DNA of 64,000 nt from Stenotrophomonas maltophilia (lineage in GTDB: Bacteria > Pseudomonadota > Gammaproteobacteria > Xanthomonadales > Xanthomonadaceae). How positions within the stretch are numbered: position 1 is the stretch's first letter; every line of letters begins with the position of its first letter. The notes beneath the pieces were generated by a model that saw only the letters and a list, made by a program, of their open reading frames with translations, was not told the DNA's origin and ran no database searches. The translations under genes were made by a program, and so were the position numbers. Positions 55,476 to 64,000 of this stretch are shown here, piece by piece. The stretch spans positions 1,302,001-1,366,000 of the forward strand of contig NZ_NERD01000002.1 of the NCBI RefSeq assembly GCF_002799155.1. The letters are read 5' to 3'.

Positions 55476-55595
55476 GTGCCAACCAAGGTTGGCACCTACC
55501 GAAGCGGGTGCATGGTTGGCACCTACCGAAGCGGGTGCATGGTTGGCACCCAACGAAGCGGGTGCATGGTTGGCACCTACCGAAGCGGGTACATG
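55476..55595. repeat. SMAG palindrome followed by four 27-bp tandem repeats
   Basis: The palindrome GTGCCAACC..GGTTGGCACCTACC (55476-55500) runs into four tandem units of GTTGGCACCTACCGAAG plus CGGGTGCATG at 55488-55514, 55515-55541, 55542-55568 and 55569-55595. Units 1 and 2 are identical, unit 3 has two changes and unit 4 one. Each unit is the right half of the SMAG palindrome plus a 14-bp spacer. No gene is visible in 55427-55730 except a small open frame at its end. Confidence 0.85.
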
Positions 55596-55659
55596 GTTTC
55601 GGGATGATGTTGGGGTCTGTCCCCGGCATCGTTCCACCTCCAAGACAATCCGGCGCAAC

Positions 55660-55740
55660 ATGCGTGCTATTGCCGTCATCGGCATTGCTCTATTGTTGAG
55701 CTCGATTCTGGATCTTGGGGAAAGCACCGCATGGCGGTAG
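55660..55740 (+). CDS. Possible 26-residue hydrophobic peptide overlapping the kefB start
   Basis: ATG at 55660 opens a 26-codon frame (MRAIAVIGIALLLSS.. ending AWR) with a strongly hydrophobic core that stops at the TAG ending 55740, ten bases into the antiporter gene. It may be a small membrane peptide or leader peptide coupled to the downstream gene, or chance. There is no clear ribosome-binding site. Confidence 0.3.
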   Translation: MRAIAVIGIALLLSSILDLGESTAWR

Positions 55741-57563
55741 AAGCAGCGACCAGCGAGCTGGTCAAGGTCGTGGCCCTGTTGGGCGCGGCGGTGGTGATGG
55801 TGCCCTTGTTTCGCCGGGCCGGCCTGGGCTCGGTGCTGGGCTACTTCGCCGCTGGCCTGGCGATCGGACCGTTCGGGCTGGGCTGGTTCTCCGACCCGCA
55901 GGCGATCCTGCATACCGCCGAACTCGGCGTGGTGATGTTCCTGTTCGTGATCGGCCTGGAGATGCGGCCCTCGCACCTATGGAGCCTGCGCAAGGAAATC
56001 TTCGGGCTGGGCACGCTGCAGATCGTCACCTGTGCGCTGGTACTGACGAGCATCGCCAAGCTGTTCGGGTTGCCGTGGCAGGTGGCCTTCATCGGCGCCA
56101 CCGGCTTCGTGCTCACCTCCACCGCGGTGGTGATGCAGCTGTTGGCCGAGCGCGGCGACATCGCGTTGCCGTCGGGGCAGAAGATCGTCTCCATCCTGCT
56201 GTTCGAAGACCTGCTGATCGTGCCGTTGCTGGCGCTGGTGGCCTGGATGGCGCCGGGCGCGGGCAGTGCCGATGGCGAGGGTTCGCGCTGGCTGTCGGTG
56301 GCGATCGGCGTGGGCGCCATTGTTGGCTTGGTGCTGGTCGGCCGCTTCCTGCTCAATCCGTTGTTCCGCGTGCTGGCCGAATCGAAGGCGCGCGAGGTGA
56401 TGACCGCCGCCGCGTTGCTGGTGGTGCTGGGTGCGGCACTGCTGATGCAGCTGTCCGGCCTGTCGATGGCGATGGGCGCGTTCCTGGCCGGCGTGCTGCT
56501 GAGCGAATCGACCTTCCGCCACCAGATCGAAGCGGACATCGAACCGTTCCGCGGCATCCTGCTCGGCTTGTTCTTCCTCAGCGTGGGCATGGCGCTGGAC
56601 CTGGGCGTGGTAGCTGGCAATTGGCAGCTGATCCTCGGCCTGGTGCTGGCGTTGATGGCGGCCAAGGCGCTGTGCATCTACGTGGTCGCGCGCGTCATGG
56701 GCAGCGACCACGCGCAGGCGCTGGACCGCGGCGTGCTGATGGCGCAGGGCGGCGAGTTCGCCTTCGTGCTGTTCTCCGCCGCCGCCTCGGCGGGCGTGAT
56801 CGACCTGGAGATCAATGCCAACTTCACCGCCGTGGTGGTGCTGTCGATGGCGTTGACCCCGCTGGTGGTGCTGGTCTACAAGCGCATCGCGCCGAAGCCG
56901 ACGGTGAACATGGATGGCGTGGACGAGGCCGATGGCCTGTCCGGCAGCGTGCTGCTGATCGGCTTCGGCCGCTTCGGCCAGGTCGCCAGCCAGTCGCTGC
57001 TGGCGCGCGATGTGGACGTGACCATCATCGACAACGATGTGGAGATGATCCAGAGCGCGGCGCGGTTCGGTTTCAAGATCTATTACGGCGATGGCACCCG
57101 CCTGGATGTGCTGCATGCCTCGGGCGCGGCCACCGCACGTGCGATTGCGGTGTGCGTGGACAAGGCCGAGGCAGCCGACCGCATCGTTGAACTGGTGGCG
57201 CATGAGTTTCCGCAGGCCAAGTTGATGGTGCGCTCGTTCGACCGCGAGCATTCGCTGCGGTTGATCCATGCCGGTGTCGACTTCCAGATCCGCGAGACGT
57301 TTGAGTCGGCGGTGTTGTTCGGCCAGGCCGCGCTGGTGGAACTGGGTGCGGATGAGGACGATGCGGTGGAGATTGCCGAGCAGATCCGTCGCCGCGACGC
57401 CGAACGTTTCGAGCTGGAGATTGCTGGTGGCGGTCTGAATGCCGGCGCGCGGATGATCTACGGCAACAGCCCGCAGGGCGTGCCGACGCCGACGCCGTTC
57501 ACTGCGCCGAAGCGCGAGAGCAAGACGCTGAACCCGCAGGATGTGCCGGAAGAGGAAGACTGA
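55731..57563 (+). CDS. KefB/KefC-like monovalent cation:proton antiporter (CPA2)
   Basis: The 610-residue protein has about 12 membrane helices (residues 10-385) with the CPA2 blocks GYFAAGLAIGPFGLG, ELGVVMFLFVIGLEMRP, GATGFVLTSTAVVMQLL and LFEDLLIVPLLALVAW. A cytosolic TrkA-N domain follows (LLIGFGRFGQVASQSLLARD, near 404-423, then DGTRLDVLHASGA). It is of the KefB/KefC type that exports K+ under electrophile stress. The KefF-type partner is not visible. Extended acidic tail ends PEEED. Confidence 0.9.
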   Translation: MAVEAATSELVKVVALLGAAVVMVPLFRRAGLGSVLGYFAAGLAIGPFGLGWFSDPQAILHTAELGVVMFLFVIGLEMRPSHLWSLRKEIFGLGTLQIVTCALVLTSIAKLFGLPWQVAFIGATGFVLTSTAVVMQLLAERGDIALPSGQKIVSILLFEDLLIVPLLALVAWMAPGAGSADGEGSRWLSVAIGVGAIVGLVLVGRFLLNPLFRVLAESKAREVMTAAALLVVLGAALLMQLSGLSMAMGAFLAGVLLSESTFRHQIEADIEPFRGILLGLFFLSVGMALDLGVVAGNWQLILGLVLALMAAKALCIYVVARVMGSDHAQALDRGVLMAQGGEFAFVLFSAAASAGVIDLEINANFTAVVVLSMALTPLVVLVYKRIAPKPTVNMDGVDEADGLSGSVLLIGFGRFGQVASQSLLARDVDVTIIDNDVEMIQSAARFGFKIYYGDGTRLDVLHASGAATARAIAVCVDKAEAADRIVELVAHEFPQAKLMVRSFDREHSLRLIHAGVDFQIRETFESAVLFGQAALVELGADEDDAVEIAEQIRRRDAERFELEIAGGGLNAGARMIYGNSPQGVPTPTPFTAPKRESKTLNPQDVPEEED

Positions 57564-57570
57564 GGTGTGC

Positions 57571-57661
57571 GGGTCCGATCCCTTTCTGAAGGAAAGGGTT
57601 CTGACCCGTTTTGCCAGATTGGGGTCAGAGCCCGTTGCCTGCGGCAAAGGGATCCGACCCC
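57571..57661. repeat. GGGGTC..GACCCC palindromes, copies 4 and 5
   Basis: GGGTCCGATCCCTTTC..GAAAGGGTTCTGACCC (57571-57607) is followed by GGGGTCAGAGCCCGTTGC..GCAAAGGGATCCGACCCC (57621-57661) in the opposite orientation. They lie between the antiporter gene and folD and could serve as an intergenic stop. Confidence 0.8.
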
Positions 57662-57729
57662 ATTCCGCGGTGGGCGAGGGGGCCTGAATCAGGGACAATA
57701 GCGTCCCCGCCGCCCCACGCCTGCTCCCG

Positions 57730-58608
57730 ATGACCGATTCCGCCCCCCAGCTTCCTGCCCGCATCCTTGATGGCCGCCGTATCGCCGAGGACCTGCTCGA
57801 CAGCCTGAAGGTGCGCGTCGACGCCCGCGTGGCCGCCGGTGGCAGCCGCCCGGGCCTGGCCGTGGTGCTGGTCGGTGGCGACCCGGCCTCGACCGTGTAC
57901 GTGCGCAACAAGCGCCGTGCCGCCGAGAAGGTCGGCATCGAAGCGCATGACTACGACCTGCCGGCCGGTACCACCGAAGCCGAGTTGCTCGACCTGATCG
58001 ACCAGCTCAACGCCGACCCGAAGATCAACGGCATCCTGATCCAGCTGCCGCTGCCGGGCATCCCGGACGCACGCCGGCTGATCCAGCGCATCGACCCGCG
58101 CAAGGACGTGGACGGCTTCCACCCGGAAAACGTCGGCCACCTGGCCCTGCGCGAGTTCGGCCTGCGCCCCTGCACCCCGCGCGGCATCACCACGCTGCTG
58201 GGCCACACCGACCAGCCGGTGCGTGGTCGCAACGCCACCATCGTCGGCGTGAGCAACCACGTCGGCCGCCCGATGGGCCTGGAGCTGCTGATTGCCGGCT
58301 GCACCGTGACCAGCTGCCACAAGTTCACCCCCAAGGACGTGCTGGAACAGGCCGTGCGCAATGCCGACATCCTGGTGGTGGCGGTGGGCCGCCCGGGCAT
58401 CGTGCCGGGCGAGTGGGTGAAGCCGGGCGCGGTGGTGATCGACGTTGGCATCAACCGGTTGGATGACGGCCGCCTGGTGGGCGATGTCGGGTTTGAAGCG
58501 GCTGCCCAGCGGGCGAGCTGGATCACCCCGGTGCCGGGTGGTGTCGGCCCGATGACCGTGGCCACGTTGATGCAGAACACCCTGGAAGCCGCGGAAGCGC
58601 TGAGCTGA
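57730..58608 (+). CDS. folD: Bifunctional methylene-THF dehydrogenase/cyclohydrolase FolD
   Basis: FolD interconverts methylene-, methenyl- and 10-formyl-tetrahydrofolate with NADP+, supplying one-carbon units to purine synthesis. The 292-residue product has [17 protein letters not shown] with the catalytic Lys region, ILIQLPLPG, the conserved [22 protein letters not shown] for NADP and [19 protein letters not shown]. Purine operon genes guaB and guaA follow. Confidence 0.95.
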   Translation: MTDSAPQLPARILDGRRIAEDLLDSLKVRVDARVAAGGSRPGLAVVLVGGDPASTVYVRNKRRAAEKVGIEAHDYDLPAGTTEAELLDLIDQLNADPKINGILIQLPLPGIPDARRLIQRIDPRKDVDGFHPENVGHLALREFGLRPCTPRGITTLLGHTDQPVRGRNATIVGVSNHVGRPMGLELLIAGCTVTSCHKFTPKDVLEQAVRNADILVVAVGRPGIVPGEWVKPGAVVIDVGINRLDDGRLVGDVGFEAAAQRASWITPVPGGVGPMTVATLMQNTLEAAEALS

Positions 58609-58627
58609 CCGCAGCGGCCCGCTCCTG

Positions 58628-58863
58628 GTAGGTGCCAACCTTGGTTGGCACACATCCATCGGGGCCATCGGCCCATCTGGGGCAACGGTGCCGGACGGAT
58701 CGTGCCAACCAAGGTTGGCACCTACCAAAGGCAGTTCCAGGACTGGCCCGAGTGATCCTCTTAAGGTGGGCCGACCGTTGGTCGGCACAATGCCAGAGGG
58801 GTGGGGCTCCTGCTGGGGCACTGGTGTCTGAGGGAGAGTGCGGACCAACGGTCCGCACCCACC
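58628..58863. repeat. Four SMAG-type hairpins between folD and guaB
   Basis: GTAGGTGCCAACC..GGTTGGCACAC (58628-58652), GTGCCAACC..GGTTGGCACCTACC (58702-58726), GTGGGCCGACC..GGTCGGCAC (58766-58788) and GTGCGGACC..GGTCCGCACCCACC (58838-58863). Each has its own stem sequence. I see no gene in 58609-59003; the guaB promoter must lie in its right part. Confidence 0.78.
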
Positions 58864-58976
58864 AAGGGCAGGTTCCAGGCCCTGAGAGCAGGTTGCAGGC
58901 TCCCCCTGAACCAATCGCCGCCTGCGCGACACTGCGTCGCATCTACCCCCTGCCACAGGGCGCGAAAAAGGGGTAA

Positions 58977-60466
<1,490 letters not shown>

Positions 60467-60467
<1 letters not shown>

Positions 60468-61051
60468 TGCGCTTGCGAACTGCTCTTGCGATTACGGGCA
60501 GCCTGCTGATGGCAGGCTGTTCGTTGTCCGAACCGCCGCCGCGCTCCGGGTCTCCGGGCGCGGCGGTTTCGCAATTGCAGGACGTGCAGGCGTGCCAGAA
60601 CGCGTTCTCGCTGCCGAAGGGCTGGCAGGTGCAGGCCGCTGGCGAACAGCGCTGGCTGCTGAAAGGCACCGGCGAGCGCCCGCTGCAGGTCACGCTGCAA
60701 TGCATTACCGAGCTGCTGCACGGGCCGGATGATCCGGTGCTGACGCCGGTCCTGGGCGCGCTGGAGCCCGCACGGATGAGCGTGCGCTGGGCGTCGTGGG
60801 GCGCTGCGGATTCGGGCGTCTCGATGGCGGCGCTGCAACGGCGCATCGTGCCCGGCACCGAAGTGCAGGAAATCGCCGAGCTGCCGCGCGCCGACCGCTT
60901 CAACCCCAACACATCGCATGGCCTGCTGATGCTGCGCTGGGATGCGGAAAATACCTCACATATTCAACAACGCGAGGCGTTCATCGCCACGCTGACGCAG
61001 AGCCTTGAAGCGCCGGGCGCTGCGAAAAACACCACTGGAACGGCACCATGA
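60467..61051 (+). CDS. Hypothetical lipoprotein between guaB and guaA
   Basis: The 194-residue protein has a signal peptide with a clear lipobox (LLMAGCS, residues 13-19), then a Pro/Ser-rich linker, and a soluble domain including [19 protein letters not shown] and [13 protein letters not shown] do not recognise its family. Its ATG overlaps the guaB stop (TGATG) and its stop overlaps guaA (ATGA), so translation of all three is coupled. It is presumably anchored on the periplasmic face. A role tied to purine status would be inference only. Confidence 0.8.
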
Positions 61052-62613
61052 CCAACATCCATAACGACAAGATCCTCATCCTCGATTTCGGCGCGCAGTA
61101 CACGCAGCTGATTGCCCGCCGCATCCGCGAGCTGGGCGTCTACTGCGAAATCTGGGCGTGGGACCACAACCCGGCCGAGATCGCCGCGTTTGGCGCCAAG
61201 GGCATCATCCTGTCCGGTGGCCCGGAATCGACCACGCTGCCGGGCGCCCCGGCCGCGCCGCAGGAAGTGTTCGACAGCGGCCTGCCGATCTTCGGCATCT
61301 GCTACGGCATGCAGACCCTGGCCGCGCAGCTGGGCGGTGCCACCGAAGCCGCTGACCAGCGCGAATTCGGCCACGCCGAGGTGAACGTGATCAACCCGGA
61401 TGCGCTGTTCAAGGGCCTGAGTGACCACGGCGGCGAGCCGAAGCTGAATGTCTGGATGAGCCACGGCGACCACGTCTCCGTTGCACCGCCGGGCTTCACC
61501 ATCACCGCCACCACCGACCGCATTCCGGTGGCCGCCATGGCCAACGAAGAAAAGCGCTGGTACGGCGTGCAGTTCCACCCGGAAGTGACCCACACCCTGC
61601 AGGGCCAGGCGCTGCTGCGCCGCTTCGTGGTGGACGTGTGCGGCTGCCAGACCCTGTGGACCGCCGCCAACATCATTGAGGACCAGATCGCCCGCGTGCG
61701 CGAACAGGTGGGCGATGACGAAGTGATCCTGGGCCTGTCCGGCGGCGTCGATTCGTCCGTGGTGGCCGCGCTGCTGCACAAGGCCATCGGCGAGAAGCTG
61801 ACCTGCGTGTTCGTGGATACCGGCCTGCTGCGTTGGCAGGAAGGCGACCAGGTGATGGCGATGTTCGCCGAGCACATGGGCGTAAAGGTCGTGCGCGTGA
61901 ATGCCGCCGACCGTTACTTCGCCGCGCTGGAAGGCGTGAGCGACCCGGAGGCCAAGCGCAAGATCATCGGCAACCTGTTTGTTGAGATCTTCGACGAAGA
62001 GTCGAACAAGCTGAAGAACGCCAAGTGGCTGGCGCAGGGCACCATCTACCCGGACGTGATCGAGTCGGCCGGCAGCAAGACCGGCAAGGCGCACGTGATC
62101 AAGAGCCACCACAACGTGGGCGGCCTGCCGGAGCACATGAAGCTGGGCCTGGTGGAGCCGCTGCGCGAGCTGTTCAAGGACGAAGTGCGCCGCCTGGGCG
62201 TTGAGTTGGGCCTGCCGCGCAGCATGGTCTACCGCCACCCGTTCCCGGGTCCGGGCCTGGGCGTGCGCATCCTGGGTGAAGTGAAGCGCGAATACGCCGA
62301 ACTGCTGGCCAAGGCCGATGCCATCTTCATTGATGAGCTGCGCAAGGCGGACCTGTACGACAAGACCAGCCAGGCGTTTGCCGTGTTCCTGCCGGTGAAG
62401 TCGGTGGGCGTGGTGGGTGATGCGCGCGCTTATGAGTGGGTGATCGCGCTGCGGGCCGTGGAGACGATTGACTTCATGACGGCGCATTGGGCGCATCTGC
62501 CGTATGAGTTCCTGGGTACGGTGAGCAACCGGATCATCAATGAGTTGCGGGGGGTGTCGCGGGTTGTTTATGACATCTCGGGGAAGCCGCCGGCTACTAT
62601 TGAGTGGGAGTGA
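61048..62613 (+). CDS. guaA: GMP synthase (glutamine-hydrolysing)
   Basis: GuaA converts XMP to GMP. The 521-residue product has a class I glutamine amidotransferase domain (Cys85 in FGICYGMQT, and HPEVTHT), the PP-loop LSGGVDSSV (near 231-239), and the dimerisation domain ending KPPATIEWE. Codon choice in roughly the last 35 codons shifts (more GGG, CGG, TTG, GTT, TAT, ACT, ATT) from the rest of the gene. The 3' end of guaA is a known site for integrative elements, so this end may have been supplied by an integrated island. A terminator follows. Confidence 0.96.
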   Translation: MTNIHNDKILILDFGAQYTQLIARRIRELGVYCEIWAWDHNPAEIAAFGAKGIILSGGPESTTLPGAPAAPQEVFDSGLPIFGICYGMQTLAAQLGGATEAADQREFGHAEVNVINPDALFKGLSDHGGEPKLNVWMSHGDHVSVAPPGFTITATTDRIPVAAMANEEKRWYGVQFHPEVTHTLQGQALLRRFVVDVCGCQTLWTAANIIEDQIARVREQVGDDEVILGLSGGVDSSVVAALLHKAIGEKLTCVFVDTGLLRWQEGDQVMAMFAEHMGVKVVRVNAADRYFAALEGVSDPEAKRKIIGNLFVEIFDEESNKLKNAKWLAQGTIYPDVIESAGSKTGKAHVIKSHHNVGGLPEHMKLGLVEPLRELFKDEVRRLGVELGLPRSMVYRHPFPGPGLGVRILGEVKREYAELLAKADAIFIDELRKADLYDKTSQAFAVFLPVKSVGVVGDARAYEWVIALRAVETIDFMTAHWAHLPYEFLGTVSNRIINELRGVSRVVYDISGKPPATIEWE

Positions 62614-62625
62614 GTTGAAAGAACG

Positions 62626-62651
62626 AGGGCGCCGAGAGGCGCCCTTGTTGT
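62626..62651 (+). terminator. Hairpin after guaA
   Basis: AGGGCGCC (62626-62633) pairs perfectly with GGCGCCCT (62638-62645) around GAGA, followed by TGTTGT. It is a moderate terminator. Confidence 0.8.
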
Positions 62652-62695
62652 ATCAGGTTTCTAAAGCCAGCCGAGCAGCAGGCCCTCATACTTTT

Positions 62696-62708
62696 AGATA
62701 TCGTATCT
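62696..62708. promoter_or_regulatory. Short palindrome upstream of the KAP NTPase gene
   Basis: AGATA-TCG-TATCT is a perfect inverted repeat in the AT-rich leader between guaA and the KAP gene. It could be an operator or part of a promoter; the evidence is only its symmetry and place. Confidence 0.35.
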
Positions 62709-62744
62709 GTCCGCTTGAGGGAAGCGCTAAGGACGGATTCACCG

Positions 62745-64000
62745 ATGAATGAAGCAATGTGCGCGATCAGTCCAGATGAGGCCCTTACCGGAGCTGCTGC
62801 AATTGAAAAGGATAAGCTTCAGCGAACTGGCTTTGCGGCGGCTGCAACAAGGGCGCTGGATCGGGTCTCATCTACCGCGGGATTTGTAATTTCTATTGAG
62901 GGGCCTTGGGGAAGTGGAAAAACGTCAACTCTTGCAATGATGGAGCATCTGATCCGAAGTTCTGCCGATGCAAGTCCTATTGTCGTGCACTTCAATCCAT
63001 GGTTGATCGGGGACAGGGAGTCGTTGTTGCGGCAATTCCTCGGATCGATATCTTCGGCGATTGAATTGGTCGACAACGTCAGCGGTGCAAAGAAGGTCGC
63101 TAAAGAGATTCAGAACTATTCAAAGGTGTTCGATCTGCTGAAGTGGGTGCCCGGGGCAGAGCCTTGGGCTAGCATCGTGAAGGGGGTCATGGAGTCGGCA
63201 GGGAAGGCCGCTGGCGGATTCGCTGACCAGAAAGAGCGGGACATCAGCGGCCAGAAGGAGCGGCTCGAAAAAGCCCTAAGTAAATTCAAGAGAAAGATAT
63301 TTGTATTTATTGACGACGTCGATCGACTGTTTCCGCTCGAAGTATTCGAAATGGTTCGGATTGTAAAAGCAGTTGGCCAGTTGCCCAATATTGGATATGT
63401 TATTGCATGGGACTCGGAATATGTACGGCGGGCATTAAGATCTGCATCTGTTCCACGAGCTTCCACATATATAGATAAGGTTGTTCAGGTTCGCCTTCCG
63501 TTGCCCGCGATATCCCCGAGCTCGCGCCTTCGGCTTCTTAATGATGCTATTTCCTCGCTGCCGGATGATGCTCTTATGACTCATTTCCCGAAGCAGGAAG
63601 AGCGAATGAATATGCTCTATTTTAATGGCCTGCGTGACCTTCTTGAACAGCCGAGAGATATCACTCGAGTAATAAATACGGTTTCGGTTATTGAGCCTGG
63701 GCTGCGTGGAGAGGTTGTTTTTGCAGATATAGTTGGCTTGGCTTGCCTTATTGTGCGCGCCCCGAGAGTCTACGATGAGTTACGTAGGGATTCGTCATTG
63801 TTTACTAAAATATTCGACGGTAGTTACAGTGGGGGCGAAAGGGATGCTCATGCGAGCAGGCTTGAGGAATTGTATCGGAGGACACAAAACCCCGAGGCGG
63901 TGCGTAAACTTGTGCATTTCTTGTTTCCGAGTACCGCTGCGGCCGCTAACAAGTATGCATTTGGAAGGCAGGTTGACATCGAAGGCCATATTTCTGCTCC
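62745..64000 (+). CDS. KAP-family P-loop NTPase, 3' end outside window
   Basis: The first 418 residues are open to the edge. Walker A is GPWGSGKTS (53-61), followed by the KAP-type HFNPWLIGDRESLL (82-95), and Walker B is IFVFIDDVDRLFP (185-197) with the pattern of STAND/KAP NTPases. RDITRVINT (304-312) is a likely sensor region. No membrane-helix pair is evident between Walker A and B. AAGGA lies 11 bases before ATG 62745. Codon use and base composition are AT-richer than everything to the left, a sign of recent transfer. KAP ATPases occur in defence islands and mobile DNA; a role here as defence protein is inference. The rest of the gene and its partners are outside the window. Confidence 0.82.
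   Translation, partial: MNEAMCAISPDEALTGAAAIEKDKLQRTGFAAAATRALDRVSSTAGFVISIEGPWGSGKTSTLAMMEHLIRSSADASPIVVHFNPWLIGDRESLLRQFLGSISSAIELVDNVSGAKKVAKEIQNYSKVFDLLKWVPGAEPWASIVKGVMESAGKAAGGFADQKERDISGQKERLEKALSKFKRKIFVFIDDVDRLFPLEVFEMVRIVKAVGQLPNIGYVIAWDSEYVRRALRSASVPRASTYIDKVVQVRLPLPAISPSSRLRLLNDAISSLPDDALMTHFPKQEERMNMLYFNGLRDLLEQPRDITRVINTVSVIEPGLRGEVVFADIVGLACLIVRAPRVYDELRRDSSLFTKIFDGSYSGGERDAHASRLEELYRRTQNPEAVRKLVHFLFPSTAAAANKYAFGRQVDIEGHISA

Noticed and set aside
55488..55595. CRISPR array
   Set aside because: The 27-bp units are directly joined with no unique spacers, and there are no cas genes; it is a tandem expansion of a SMAG half.
55445..55740. Plus-strand frames through the tandem array with repeated HLPKRVHGW-type peptides
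   Set aside because: The repeats are in frame only because the period is 27 bp; there is no start signal, and the array clearly derives from intergenic palindromes.

Overview
The window is high-GC chromosomal DNA from a gammaproteobacterium of the Xanthomonadaceae, most probably Stenotrophomonas (S. maltophilia complex). The evidence is the gene content (FabV enoyl reductase, a 689-residue FimX-like protein, a C-minus type L36, a YeiH/LysR pair, agmatine deiminase genes) and the many short GTAG-ended palindromes typical of the SMAG repeats of S. maltophilia. Almost all of it reads as conserved core genome. The genus call is inference from gene content, not from a database match.

Layout. 1-8 kb: end of secF, fabV, a degenerate c-di-GMP receptor (FimX-like), yhiN-yaeQ, an RluA-type pseudouridine synthase and yaiI. 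8-18 kb: a cold-shock protein, a GST, selO, apt, dbpA, a YeiH/LysR divergent pair and the ABC-F protein Uup. 18-27 kb: two tandem mono-haem cytochromes c, then an RND efflux operon (one adaptor and two pumps with 4-bp overlaps). 27-31 kb: a minus-strand run with agmatine-to-putrescine genes (aguA, aguB), an acetyltransferase and a TraB-family protein, then rpmJ. 31.6-39.9 kb: cmk-rpsA-ihfB-lapA-lapB followed by O-antigen/nucleotide-sugar genes (WecA-like, WbpM-like, galU). 40.4-44.8 kb: a fatty-acid beta-oxidation operon with a PsrA-like TetR regulator and a clear operator. 45-51.7 kb: ndk-rlmN-pilW-rodZ-yfgM-bamB-der, an envelope and ribosome housekeeping run. 51.8-57.6 kb: two LysE-type exporters with an AraC regulator, a rhodanese-MoeB fusion and a KefB-like antiporter. 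57.7-62.6 kb: folD, then guaB-lipoprotein-guaA, a tightly overlapped operon.

Immediately after guaA the base composition falls and a KAP-family P-loop NTPase begins and runs off the edge. The last few dozen codons of guaA also change codon habit. This looks like the left end of an integrated island at the guaA 3' end, and it is the one clearly accessory stretch.

The most unusual signal is in the intergenic DNA. Six copies of a roughly 100-bp element share outer stems that change sequence from copy to copy but keep pairing. Each encloses two small hairpins whose loops carry A-N-G-G-A inside C-A-N-G-G-A-N-G (12 of 12 hairpins). That is the recognition pattern of CsrA/RsmA, so a dispersed family of RsmA-binding RNA elements is a testable hypothesis. 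A second palindrome family (GGGGTC..GACCCC, five copies), more than twenty SMAG hairpins and a four-unit 27-bp tandem array fill most other gaps. I saw no tRNA, rRNA, CRISPR array or intact insertion sequence.
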